A DNA stretch of 64,000 bases, from contig JBBQBB010000008.1 in the NCBI GenBank assembly GCA_038317095.1, forward strand, positions 1-64,000, read 5' to 3'. The notes under the pieces are model-generated. The model saw nothing but the letters and a program-made list of their open reading frames with translations, was not told the DNA's origin and did not search any database. Below, piece by piece: positions 9,301 through 16,302 of this stretch. Origin of the DNA: JAGXTF01 sp038317095 (GTDB lineage Bacteria; Bacteroidota; Bacteroidia; NS11-12g; UBA955). Within the stretch, counting starts at the first letter, position 1; each line of letters begins with the position of its first letter. The translations under genes were made by a program, and so were the position numbers.

Positions 9301-9477
9301 TTTTGCGGCTATTTTATAATATACATCTTGCTGCCAATAACCTTCGTAGGGTTTTTTGTTTTTCCAATACATGGGGTTGGCGGCCGAACGGTATGTGTTG
9401 CCCAGTGCCCAATCCATATTTTGAGCTTGCAAACCGGTTAACATGAAAAAACATGTGGCTAAACAGAGAATACGCAT
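6322..9477 (-). CDS. M1-family metallopeptidase fused to an Omp85-like outer membrane barrel
   Basis: A 1051-residue secreted protein with signal peptide MRILCLATCFFMLTGLQAQ. Residues about 30-620 form an M1 (gluzincin) aminopeptidase: exopeptidase motif DGMEYPML, zinc motif HEVGHNWFFG near residue 380 and the downstream glutamate in ASLDEGFTQF. Residues about 640-1051 are not peptidase-like: alternating aromatic/polar strands, an LRGYNGYAL motif near residue 910 resembling the Omp85 loop-6 (V/L)RG(F/Y) signature, and a C-terminal phenylalanine, all typical of an outer membrane barrel. I infer a peptidase displayed by its own barrel, cleaving peptides at the cell surface or in the periplasm. 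It is a single-gene unit with its own promoter. Confidence 0.85.
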   Translation of the reverse strand: MRILCLATCFFMLTGLQAQNMDWALGNTYRSAANPMYWKNKKPYEGYWQQDVYYKIAAKLDDVEETITGQETLKYYNNSPHTLTKAYFHLYQNAVQPGSLVDNLYTANGVKHEFGKYEDQNLGTVIDNFEVNGVKVNFRVNYTVLECDLPGGLAPGDSCVFTIGFKTYFDRGSIRRRMKVYDHDGYKHFNGVHWYPRICVYDRKFTWETAQHMEHEFYGDYGAYDVDLQLPTEYVNEATGVLQNPTEAYPNGLRQKLDIRNFKGKPVGEKPSVITPKDGTWKSWKYHADNVHDFAWTADPTYRIGEYDYRGVKCIALAQENNAGKWQATDTFVAFVIATYSKDFGTYEYPKMVAADAADGMEYPMLTLDGGQYPSHQGLIAHEVGHNWFFGMIGNNETYRASLDEGFTQFLTSWCMKKAKGQFRYPNDIDFGTAYAGYMYDAIDGEDAVLNTHSDDFNNAVGHGGGYKHVYYKTATMLYNLQYVLGDSVFQIAMQDYVRQWKICHPYIEDFRNSITMSAKTDLNWFFDQWFETTKYCDYGISKVKQNKAGEWKITLKRKGDMIMPVDLKVTTADGNKLNITVPVSYYKKPGTFNAQEMWMGWGFLRKKYELKLNLKSDIKSVELDPTYRLADINRLNNNWHRLIGISFDKENSLDRDYRTGYNLRWRPDAWYSYEDGLRAGIKLSGDYAARKHIFNLYTWYQESVGILYVQKSNNFSYWFDYRNFLRKKGEIVIGSRYIANVWINQIGWEKNIERGRLTSGIKYMRRVYSPGNYITPQPINDQYFGYLPSQKYWSKGNNISFNLGYTFNYSRYANAGSWNMALRTSTPWSDAAYGFVRLTWLNNLSLGKAVLKTRLFGQTGTGTNSPAESMLYASGANPEEIQDNKIVRDWSTYRLSRNTLNQNVSFGGGLNLRGYNGYALAHKVGDTVRTFYRGSNGASVNAELDLSKYFDFLPKMKMVGLNFYLFGDVGVMAYQLKGKMINSGLISDAGAGFMLNIRSWNLLVPKKSRPGLTALNPLQIRFDMPFFVSAVQTGEQNVTFRWLLGINRAF

Positions 9478-9482
9478 AACGG

Positions 9483-9490
9483 CAAATGTA
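9483..9490 (-). promoter_or_regulatory. -7 box of the M1 peptidase gene
   Basis: Reads TACATTTG on the minus strand, an exact TAnnTTTG match ending 6 nt before the ATG at 9477. No convincing -33 element. Predicts a leaderless or nearly leaderless mRNA. Confidence 0.55.
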
Positions 9491-9574
9491 CCTAAGAGAG
9501 CATAATTCTTTGGAAAAAATATACACGCACAAATTTGATTTTTCCCTATGCCATAAATTCAGGAACTTTGCGCC

Positions 9575-10321
9575 ATGTCGAGGTTATGGAATTCACGCCG
9601 TGCCGCCATTTTGCCAAACAGCAGAATGGTGTATTTCCAAAGGAATGGCATTTTTCATGCATTGGCATGCGATGCAGCGGGTGAAATAGCTTTGCACATT
9701 ATTGAAGAAAACCAAGATTTAGGAGCTGCTTCCGCACTTTTGCAGCAAGAAGGACTATCCGATGCAGGATTAATGCTTTTGGATAATCCATTTATTTTAC
9801 TACCCACCGCTTTTGAAAACAGCGATTTACCTGGCTTTTTGCCGCCAACCATTAAAACCACACAAGTGGAGAAGGGGTTGACAATCAAAGTAGGAAACTG
9901 TGCGGCAGAAAAAAACTTTCATGCCATTGTTCCCTTGTATTATATTGCCAAAGAAAGCGCAGAAAAGCATAAGCAATTGGTTTACAGTTGTTTGATAGAT
10001 GGTGTTTTGCTGGTTCTATTTTTCCGCAATGGATTGTGCGAATTGGCCAATGTTTACAAAGTAAAAAACGATTCCGATATATTGTATTTTTCCGTAGCCC
10101 CGGTAAAAAAAGCAGGATTAACCGTGGACCGAGTGCATTTTGAATTTTTGGCAGAAACAGAAGAACTAAAATCTTTGATGCGCACCGTGAGTCGTTTTTT
10201 ACCCGATGCAAGTGCTGCTAAAATCGACCTTCCCTATATAGCCGGGGAGTATCCTCCCTTTGCCCCTATCGCCTTTTTAATGTATCAATATTTGCAATGC
10301 GAATTACCGGCGGAAAGTTAA
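9575..10321 (+). CDS. DUF3822 family protein
   Basis: A 248-residue protein of the DUF3822 family, which as far as I recall occurs next to rsmD and coaD in Bacteroidota, as here. The fold is expected to be actin/RNase-H-like: repeated strand pairs at YFQRNGIFHALACD and LIDGVLLVLFFRNGLCELAN. No catalytic motif can be named. The start is uncertain: ATG 9575 is preceded 5 nt away by a near-consensus -7 box (GAACTTTG, 9563-9570), while the recognisable domain starts at ATG 9626. The gene overlaps rsmD by 25 nt, suggesting translational coupling. Confidence 0.8.
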   Translation: MSRLWNSRRAAILPNSRMVYFQRNGIFHALACDAAGEIALHIIEENQDLGAASALLQQEGLSDAGLMLLDNPFILLPTAFENSDLPGFLPPTIKTTQVEKGLTIKVGNCAAEKNFHAIVPLYYIAKESAEKHKQLVYSCLIDGVLLVLFFRNGLCELANVYKVKNDSDILYFSVAPVKKAGLTVDRVHFEFLAETEELKSLMRTVSRFLPDASAAKIDLPYIAGEYPPFAPIAFLMYQYLQCELPAES

Positions 10322-10818
10322 AAGGATTACAACTCCCTATAAAATTTGCACCGCATGTGCGCCCCACCACGGATATGATGCGCGAAGCCTTGTTTAATAA
10401 ATTGGTACATACTTTTGGCATTGAAAATATTCGTGGGCTCGATTTGTTTTCAGGTTCGGGCATTATGTCCATAGAATTCATTAGCCGCGGAGCCACCTCT
10501 ATGGTATCGGTAGATATTGACAATAAAAACATTGCGCACCAAAACGGATATAAAAAAGAAAAACACATAGAGAATTGGCAAATTGTAAAAGGCGATGTTT
10601 TTAAATATCTTGGGGATTCTGTAGATAAATTTGACGTGATTTTTGCTGACCCCCCATATGATTTGCCTGGAATTCAAAATTTGGTGGAATTGGCCGTCGA
10701 AAAACTTCTGCCAGATGGCATTTTTATTTTGGAACACCGCCCTGGTATTCTATTCACAGGTCCACTTTTAGAATCTAAAAAATATGGCAGTACTTCCATA
10801 TCCATTTTTAGATATTGA
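10297..10818 (+). CDS. rsmD: RsmD-like 16S rRNA (guanine-N2) methyltransferase
   Basis: A 173-residue class I SAM-dependent methyltransferase of the RsmD family, which methylates G966 of 16S rRNA. Diagnostic motifs are RITGGKLKG at the N-terminus, RPTTDMMREALFN, the SAM loop LDLFSGSGIMSIE and the catalytic FADPPYD. Length fits the family. The start lies inside the last 25 nt of the DUF3822 gene; coaD follows after a 59-nt gap. Confidence 0.92.
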   Translation: MRITGGKLKGLQLPIKFAPHVRPTTDMMREALFNKLVHTFGIENIRGLDLFSGSGIMSIEFISRGATSMVSVDIDNKNIAHQNGYKKEKHIENWQIVKGDVFKYLGDSVDKFDVIFADPPYDLPGIQNLVELAVEKLLPDGIFILEHRPGILFTGPLLESKKYGSTSISIFRY

Positions 10819-10877
10819 GCATAAAAATGAAGTAAATCCCATGTTCCCCATATCTTTCATTTATATTCGCTGAAACT

Positions 10878-11342
10878 ATGTCACGCATTGCTGTATTTGC
10901 CGGTACATTCGACCCCATAACCAAAGGGCATGTAGATATTGTGAAACGGAGCCTTCCGTTGTTCGATTCCATCATTATCGCTATTGGAGTGAACTCTAAA
11001 AAACAAAATTTGTTTCCGTTAGAAACAAGATTGGAATGGATAAAACAGATTTTTAGAGATGAACCGAAAGTAGAAATTGATAGCTACGACGAACTTACGG
11101 TAGATTATTGCAATAAAAAAAATGCATCCTACATTTTAAGGGGACTGCGCAATGGAAGTGATTTTGATTATGAAGCACACATTGCCCAAGTCAATCGCGA
11201 ATTGGAAAATAACATTGAAACTGTTTTTATGATTACTTCCCCAGAATTAAGTTATATAAGCAGCACCATTGTGCGCGATTTAATTGTTTATGGTGGAGAT
11301 TATAAGAGTTTTGTACCCGCAGAAGTGGTGATTGCGAAATAA
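10878..11342 (+). CDS. coaD: Phosphopantetheine adenylyltransferase
   Basis: The 154-residue enzyme transfers AMP to 4'-phosphopantetheine in the penultimate step of CoA synthesis. The nucleotidyltransferase motif is GTFDPITKGHVDI and the C-terminal ATP-binding signature is YISSTIVRDL; YILRGLRNGSDFDYE is also family-specific. It lies 59 nt after rsmD; a near-consensus box TATATTCG (10862-10869) ends 9 nt before the ATG, so it may have its own promoter. Confidence 0.95.
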   Translation: MSRIAVFAGTFDPITKGHVDIVKRSLPLFDSIIIAIGVNSKKQNLFPLETRLEWIKQIFRDEPKVEIDSYDELTVDYCNKKNASYILRGLRNGSDFDYEAHIAQVNRELENNIETVFMITSPELSYISSTIVRDLIVYGGDYKSFVPAEVVIAK

Positions 11343-11692
11343 GTAAGTCTTTTTAACCTTGCAGATTTGCAACTTGCCTTTCTTGGCTTATGTCTGAATG
11401 TATTTTCAAAAATGTATGTTTGTACCTTTTGGCATTCCGGATGTTTGCTTCGCTGCAATGGCGGGCAAACTCCCATTTTGGCAGGCAGGCCCAAAAGGTA
11501 CCCAAATTCCGATAGCTGCCGGTAAGGTACTTCAGAAAAAACCCGCCCTCACCCCGCTGAGGTTTCAAAACCATCAAGACCATCTAATTTTCTGAATCGT
11601 AGAAATACGAAACCTAGTTGGTCTTGTTATAGGATTTTAATTGGTAAAGCTGAAGATGGGTAAAATGAAAAATACTTGGTCGAGCCCATAAC
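11343..11692. other. Intergenic region with a long imperfect hairpin
   Basis: 350 nt between convergent coaD and the NUDIX gene with no credible gene. Its centre holds an 80-nt inverted repeat (listed separately). The GC-richer stretch 11420-11570 contrasts with the AT-rich flanks, as expected of an inserted intergenic repeat element. Confidence 0.5.
11422..11501. repeat. Long imperfect inverted repeat
   Basis: GTACCTTTTGG (11422-11432) is the exact reverse complement of CCAAAAGGTAC (11491-11501); inside, GGATGTTTGC (11439-11448) can pair with GGCAAACTCC (11464-11473) with mismatches. The result is a long stem of about 80 nt without a following T-run, so it looks like a REP/MITE-like element rather than a simple terminator. 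Confidence 0.55.
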
Positions 11693-12349
11693 CTATTCCA
11701 CCTCGGAATCCGAGGTAACCACATGCAACTCCAATGCACGTTCTACAATATCGCGAATGCTTTGGTAGGTCATAAACTCTGGTGAACGAAACCAATCCAA
11801 ATCAGCCCACTTCACTTCAGAAATGCCTTCTTCCCGCTGCGGTGTTAGCTTGCCTTTACCGCTGCTATTCATAAAATACCAATGGGTTTCTTTTAACATT
11901 ACCACTTCATCTTCAAAATAGGCATGGTACGTTTGGCCCACCTTGTCTGAAATGTTTAACATATTTAGACCCGTTTCTTCCATCACTTCTCTCAGTGCGG
12001 CAGCTCGCTGGTCTTCGTGCTTTTCAATTTTGCCCTTGGGCATATCCCACAAACCATTGCGCTTTATGGTAAGCAATTGTTCTTCTTTGTTAAATACCAA
12101 CCCACCCGCTGCTTGCACCACCCTGTAATCTTCTACAAATTGTGCAAAAGTTTCCGCCGGATCCGGACTGATTAAACCAAAGTTTAACACCTTGCCATTG
12201 CTTTCGTTGCTGGTAAGTATTTTAAAACTTTTTTGCATCTCATCGTCACCTATATAGAATAGATTTGATAGCCCACGCAATGCGGAAGGTGATTCTGCGA
12301 TAATCAACGCCCCCTCATTGAAGTAAATTTTATAGCTTTGCGACCCCAT
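11693..12349 (-). CDS. NUDIX hydrolase with N-terminal extension
   Basis: A 218-residue protein whose C-terminal half carries the Nudix box GX5EX7REUXEEXGU (GKIEKHEDQRAAALREVMEETGL, given as pattern), so it hydrolyses a nucleoside diphosphate-linked substrate. Residues 1-85 are an uncharacterised alpha/beta extension (SYKIYFNEGALIIAE). I place the start at ATG 12349, not the longer frame from 12421, because an exact -7 box lies 18 nt upstream and the longer frame would run deep into pyrE. The start codon overlaps that of pyrE on the other strand (CATG). Substrate unknown. Confidence 0.85.
   Translation of the reverse strand: MGSQSYKIYFNEGALIIAESPSALRGLSNLFYIGDDEMQKSFKILTSNESNGKVLNFGLISPDPAETFAQFVEDYRVVQAAGGLVFNKEEQLLTIKRNGLWDMPKGKIEKHEDQRAAALREVMEETGLNMLNISDKVGQTYHAYFEDEVVMLKETHWYFMNSSGKGKLTPQREEGISEVKWADLDWFRSPEFMTYQSIRDIVERALELHVVTSDSEVE
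12333..12340 (+). promoter_or_regulatory. -7 box of pyrE, inside the NUDIX coding region
   Basis: TAGCTTTG matches TAnnTTTG exactly and ends 8 nt before the pyrE ATG at 12348. It lies within the first codons of the oppositely oriented NUDIX gene. No clear -33 element. Confidence 0.55.
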
Positions 12350-12983
12350 GTCCTCCAATAAAGCTACAAATTTAGCGAAATTTTTGCTTGAAATAAAAGC
12401 AGTTAAACTAAACCCTGACAATCCCTTTACATGGACCTCAGGTATTCAAAGCCCTATTTACTGCGACAACCGCATGGTACTGTCGTTTCCGCATGTGCGA
12501 ACCTTCGTAAAAAACGAGTTGGCCGAATTGGTAAAAACCCATTTCCCAGAGGCAACCGTTATTGCTGGTATTGCCACAGCTGGCATAGCACACGCCGCCT
12601 TGGTAGCAGATGTGCTGGAAATGCCCAACTGCTATGTACGCCCAGAACCCAAAAAACATGGCATGAAAAACCAAATTGAAGGAAACTTGCCCACAGGAAG
12701 CAAAGTGGTGCTGGTAGAAGATTTAATTTCTACCGGTAAAAGCAGCCTGCAAGCTGTGGATGCAGTGCGCGAAGCCGGTAGTGAAGTGGTTGGCCTTGTG
12801 GCCCTATTTACTTATGGTTTTGAGGATGCAAAGGTAAAATTTGAAGCCGCCAACGTACCATTTTTTACCTTATCCTCTTTCCCTGTGCTGTGTGAAGTAG
12901 CCGTAAATGAAGGGTTTTTAGATGCCCATAGCGCGGAAGATGCGAAGGCCTTTGCAAAAAATCCTGCAGAATGGCGCAAGTAA
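12348..12983 (+). CDS. pyrE: Orotate phosphoribosyltransferase
   Basis: A 211-residue enzyme that joins orotate and PRPP to give orotidine monophosphate in pyrimidine synthesis. Typical features are NPFTWTSGIQSPIYCDNR, AGIATAGIAHAALVA, RPEPKKHGMKNQIEG and the PRPP-binding loop VVLVEDLISTGKSS. Start at ATG 12348 is supported by the family N-terminus and by the -7 box. Head-to-head with the NUDIX gene; an alpha/beta hydrolase gene follows 9 nt downstream. Confidence 0.95.
   Translation: MSSNKATNLAKFLLEIKAVKLNPDNPFTWTSGIQSPIYCDNRMVLSFPHVRTFVKNELAELVKTHFPEATVIAGIATAGIAHAALVADVLEMPNCYVRPEPKKHGMKNQIEGNLPTGSKVVLVEDLISTGKSSLQAVDAVREAGSEVVGLVALFTYGFEDAKVKFEAANVPFFTLSSFPVLCEVAVNEGFLDAHSAEDAKAFAKNPAEWRK
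12367..12374 (-). promoter_or_regulatory. -7 box of the NUDIX gene, inside pyrE
   Basis: Reads TAAATTTG on the minus strand, an exact match, 18 nt before the ATG at 12349. It lies within pyrE codons 7-9, so each promoter of this divergent pair is inside the other gene. Confidence 0.5.
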
Positions 12984-12992
12984 TTTGAATAT

Positions 12993-13691
12993 ATGAAACC
13001 AAATTTACTGCTGCTCCACGGTGCTTTAGGCTGCAAAGATTCCTTTCAAGCATTGTTGCCACTATTAACCCCTGATTTTAATGTAAAAGCCATGAACCTA
13101 CCTGGCCACGGTGGCCTTGCTTTGCCTGAAACTGGATTGTTGGTTGATGTGTTGGTAACTTCTGTCGAAAATTTTATTGAAACCGAATTCCCCGGCCTGG
13201 ATCCCGTTTTTGTTTTTGGCTATAGCCTGGGCGGCTATTTGGGCTTGCTGGCTTCCAAAACACCCGATTCTAGAATTGCAGGTGTGCTTACTTTGGCCAC
13301 CAAATTGGATTGGAATGAAGACATTGCCCATGCCGAAGTTCAAAAACTAAACCCCACCCTACTAGAAGAAAAACTTCCACATTTTGTTTCAGAGATCACA
13401 AAACAACACCATCCCACCGACTGGAAATTGCTGGTAACGGCGGTTGCGGACATGCTGCAAGAACTTGGCAAAAGGAAACTCCTAGATACTTCTGCATTAT
13501 CATCTGTGCACGTGTTATGCCGACTGATGCTGGGTGACCGAGATAAAATGGTGGGATTCGAAGAAACCTTACATGCATACCGCAGTATCCCTGGAGCTTC
13601 ACTTGTAATGCTACCCAATACGCCCCACTCCATAGAAAAAGCAGATACCCACAGATTGGCATTTGAGATAAAAACCTTTTATCTTTCTTAG
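12993..13691 (+). CDS. Alpha/beta-fold hydrolase
   Basis: A 232-residue serine hydrolase. Oxyanion-hole motif LLLLHGALG at residue 4, nucleophile elbow GYSLGGYLG near residue 75, acidic residue in LMLGDRDKMVG and the catalytic histidine in NTPHSIEKAD. No signal peptide, so cytoplasmic. Downstream of pyrE by 9 nt and probably co-transcribed. The substrate cannot be read from sequence; a carboxylesterase or MenH-like role are both possible. Confidence 0.88.
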   Translation: MKPNLLLLHGALGCKDSFQALLPLLTPDFNVKAMNLPGHGGLALPETGLLVDVLVTSVENFIETEFPGLDPVFVFGYSLGGYLGLLASKTPDSRIAGVLTLATKLDWNEDIAHAEVQKLNPTLLEEKLPHFVSEITKQHHPTDWKLLVTAVADMLQELGKRKLLDTSALSSVHVLCRLMLGDRDKMVGFEETLHAYRSIPGASLVMLPNTPHSIEKADTHRLAFEIKTFYLS

Positions 13692-13724
13692 TCACAAAAG
13701 GCACTGTGACCTTTTATTTTTTTG
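13691..13724 (+). terminator. Hairpin terminator after the alpha/beta hydrolase gene
   Basis: AAAAGG (13696-13701) pairs with CCTTTT (13710-13715) with inner CAC/GTG pairs, followed by ATTTTTTT. It overlaps the 3' end of the convergent DUF2892 gene and could serve both. Confidence 0.65.
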
Positions 13725-13920
13725 CTTTCAATGTGCGTATGCCCAACAAGGCATAAATGGGACAAAAACTAAAAATTGCAGTTAAGGTAAATACGCCCGC
13801 CAAAACAAGCAATATTATGCCCAACGTACCCGTTACAATACCTGTTGCATAAAGGATGATAAATAAAGCGGCAATTGCCAGACGCACCGTGCGGTCGAGT
13901 GAAGAAATATTTTTGTTCAT
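13714..13920 (-). CDS. DUF2892 small membrane protein
   Basis: A 68-residue protein with the DUF2892 (YgaP C-terminal-like) pattern: N-terminal KNISSLDRTVRLAIA, two hydrophobic helices (about 14-31 and 33-50) and a CPIYALLGI segment. Such proteins are inner-membrane, often near rhodanese/thiol genes, function unknown. A one-mismatch -7 box (GAAATTTG, 13943-13950) lies 23 nt upstream. Convergent with the alpha/beta hydrolase gene. Confidence 0.85.
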   Translation of the reverse strand: MNKNISSLDRTVRLAIAALFIILYATGIVTGTLGIILLVLAGVFTLTAIFSFCPIYALLGIRTLKAKK

Positions 13921-14070
13921 GGTGTTGATTTTTGTTGAAACAAATTTCGCTTCGGAAGAATGGAGACTGGGTAACTATTGTCACTTGTTCTAAAAAAGCT
14001 TTGTTTTCAAGAAATCCGCCGGGGATAAATCAACGAAAAACTGCATCTTTGCAGCCCATTTGAAAACAAT

Positions 14071-16242
14071 ATGATGAAAAAAAGAATACTTAGTATCCTG
14101 TTGGCGGTAGTTGCGGTTTTTAACCTGCATGCCGACGAAGGAATGTGGCCATTGGTTTTGTTGCAAAAAATACAAGATCCTATGCAGGCCAAGGGATTAA
14201 AACTTACCGCAGAAGACATTTACAGTGTAAACAACGCCAGTATCAAAGACGGTGTGGTAAGATTGATGACCAAACAGGGCAGAATGTTCTGCACAGGAGA
14301 AATGATCAGTGAAAAAGGATTGTTTCTAACCAACCACCACTGTGGATATGGCGCCATTCAAGAATTGGCCACACCAGCAGACAATATTTTAAGCAATGGT
14401 TTTTTTGCCAAATCTATGACTGAAGAAAGACCTGCCAATTTTAACATTGGTTTTCTGCGGAAAATAGAAGATGTAACCACCAAGGTGTTAGGTGGTATAA
14501 ATATTAACGACGAAGAAGTAGCCAGAACCAAAGCATTGGGCGAAAAAATAAAAAATTTAACCGTCGAATTGAAAGAAGCTTTGGGCAAAGAAAAAGACAA
14601 CTATTCTGTAGAAATTACCTCTTTTTACAACGGCAACCAATATTTGGTTATGTATTATGAGGTTTATCGCGACATCCGTTTGGTAGGCACTCCGCCAGAG
14701 AATGTAGGAAAATTTGGTGGCGAAACAGACAATTGGCGCTGGCCGAGACATACTTGCGATTTTAGCATGTTCCGCATTTATTCAAACAGCGCCAACCAGC
14801 CCAATGATTTTGCAGCTACAAATTTGCCTTACAAACCCAAACACCATTTCCCTATTAGTTTAAAAGGCACCCAAAATGGAGATTTTTCCATGATTATGGG
14901 CTATCCAGGTCGCACTACCCGCTATTATTACTCAGAAGGCATAAAATATTTGGCTTCGAAAGAACGCCCAATGCGTGTTGAATTGCGCCGCGAAATCATG
15001 GATGTGTATGAAGAATACATGAAAGCCGATAAAAACATTCGTTTGATGTACAGCGACAAATTGGCGAGTATTGGAAACTATTGGAACAAATACAACGGTG
15101 AAGCAAAAGATTTAAGCAAACCAGGCCTTTATGAAAAACGCAAGGGTGTAGAATTGGAATTTGAAAAATGGGTGCGCAGCAGCGGCAAAACCGATATTTA
15201 TGGAGATGTTACCTCTATGTACGACGAGGTTTACATGAAACTGAACAAATACGGATTGTATCCTGTCTATTTTCAAGATGGCATTGCCAATTCTCAAGCG
15301 ATGATGCTGGCATTGTCTGCCAAAAGCCTTGAAGATTTGCTGTTGGCGAAAAAAGATGTGGATGCAAAAGCCATGGGCGGAAAAATGATTGCCAACGTAG
15401 AAGAATCATTTAAGGAATATTATGCGCCCATAGAAAAACGTGTTTTAGAGGTGGTTATTAAGCGTATTTCCGAAGATTTAGACCACGAGAATTTAGGCAC
15501 TTGGACGAATGAATTGTTCACCAAATACAAACGCGATTACCATAAAATTGCAGAATACTTGTACAACAATTCTATGTTTACAAACAAAGAAAAATTAACC
15601 AAATTTTATACTTCGCCAAATCTTAAAAAATTAAAAAAAGATCCATTGTATTTGTTTGTAACCAATTATGCTAATAAAATAAATGTAGATCTTAAACCTA
15701 TTTACGATGAGATTGGTGCAAAATTAGGACGTGCAAACCGCTTGTTCCAGTCTGGTTTGTTGCAAATGGATGCATCAAAAACTTGGGCGCCAGATGCCAA
15801 TGCTACCATGCGTTTGACCTATGGCCAAATTATGGATTACGATCCACGCGATGGGGTTCACAACAAAACATTTACCACTGCAAAAGGCTATTTGGAAAAA
15901 TACATTAAAAATGATTTTGAATTTGATGCACCCCCTGCATTGTTAGATTTGATTCGCAAAAAAGATTATGGCCAATATGCGGACGCCGACGGCGAATTGC
16001 ATACTTGCTTTTTAAGTAACAATGATATTACAGGTGGAAATAGCGGAAGCCCAGTAATTAACGGAAACGGCGAATTAATAGGTACAGCTTTTGACGGAAA
16101 CTATGAAGCCATTAGCAGCGACTTTATGTTTATGCCCGATTTGCAACGCACCATTTCTGTAGACATTCGTTTTACATTGTTCATTATCGACAAATTGGGT
16201 GGGGCATCCAACCTCATTAACGAAATGACATTAAAAAAATAA
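14071..16242 (+). CDS. S46 family dipeptidyl-peptidase (DPP7-like)
   Basis: A 723-residue secreted serine peptidase that removes dipeptides from peptide N-termini. Signal peptide KKRILSILLAVVAVFNLHA; catalytic histidine in LTNHHCGYGAIQ, aspartate region in TDNWRWPRHTCDFSMF, and nucleophile serine in GGNSGSPVING near residue 657. The residue after FD in IGTAFDGNYEAIS is glycine; in characterised enzymes this position is Gly in DPP7 (hydrophobic P1) and Arg in DPP11 (acidic P1), so I infer DPP7-like specificity. A one-mismatch -7 box (CATCTTTG, 14044-14051) precedes it. Likely periplasmic, feeding dipeptides to uptake. Confidence 0.93.
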   Translation: MMKKRILSILLAVVAVFNLHADEGMWPLVLLQKIQDPMQAKGLKLTAEDIYSVNNASIKDGVVRLMTKQGRMFCTGEMISEKGLFLTNHHCGYGAIQELATPADNILSNGFFAKSMTEERPANFNIGFLRKIEDVTTKVLGGININDEEVARTKALGEKIKNLTVELKEALGKEKDNYSVEITSFYNGNQYLVMYYEVYRDIRLVGTPPENVGKFGGETDNWRWPRHTCDFSMFRIYSNSANQPNDFAATNLPYKPKHHFPISLKGTQNGDFSMIMGYPGRTTRYYYSEGIKYLASKERPMRVELRREIMDVYEEYMKADKNIRLMYSDKLASIGNYWNKYNGEAKDLSKPGLYEKRKGVELEFEKWVRSSGKTDIYGDVTSMYDEVYMKLNKYGLYPVYFQDGIANSQAMMLALSAKSLEDLLLAKKDVDAKAMGGKMIANVEESFKEYYAPIEKRVLEVVIKRISEDLDHENLGTWTNELFTKYKRDYHKIAEYLYNNSMFTNKEKLTKFYTSPNLKKLKKDPLYLFVTNYANKINVDLKPIYDEIGAKLGRANRLFQSGLLQMDASKTWAPDANATMRLTYGQIMDYDPRDGVHNKTFTTAKGYLEKYIKNDFEFDAPPALLDLIRKKDYGQYADADGELHTCFLSNNDITGGNSGSPVINGNGELIGTAFDGNYEAISSDFMFMPDLQRTISVDIRFTLFIIDKLGGASNLINEMTLKK

Positions 16243-16256
16243 GATATTTTTTTAAT

Positions 16257-16289
16257 GAAAAGGTCGTCCCAAAAAGACGGCCTTTTTTT
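16257..16289. terminator. Bidirectional terminator between S46 peptidase and hipA
   Basis: AAAAGGTCGTC (16258-16268) pairs with GACGGCCTTTT (16276-16286) with one G-T pair, followed by T on the plus strand and preceded by A-rich sequence, so it can serve both convergent genes. Confidence 0.85.
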
Positions 16290-16302
16290 GTGAATTAAAA
16301 TT

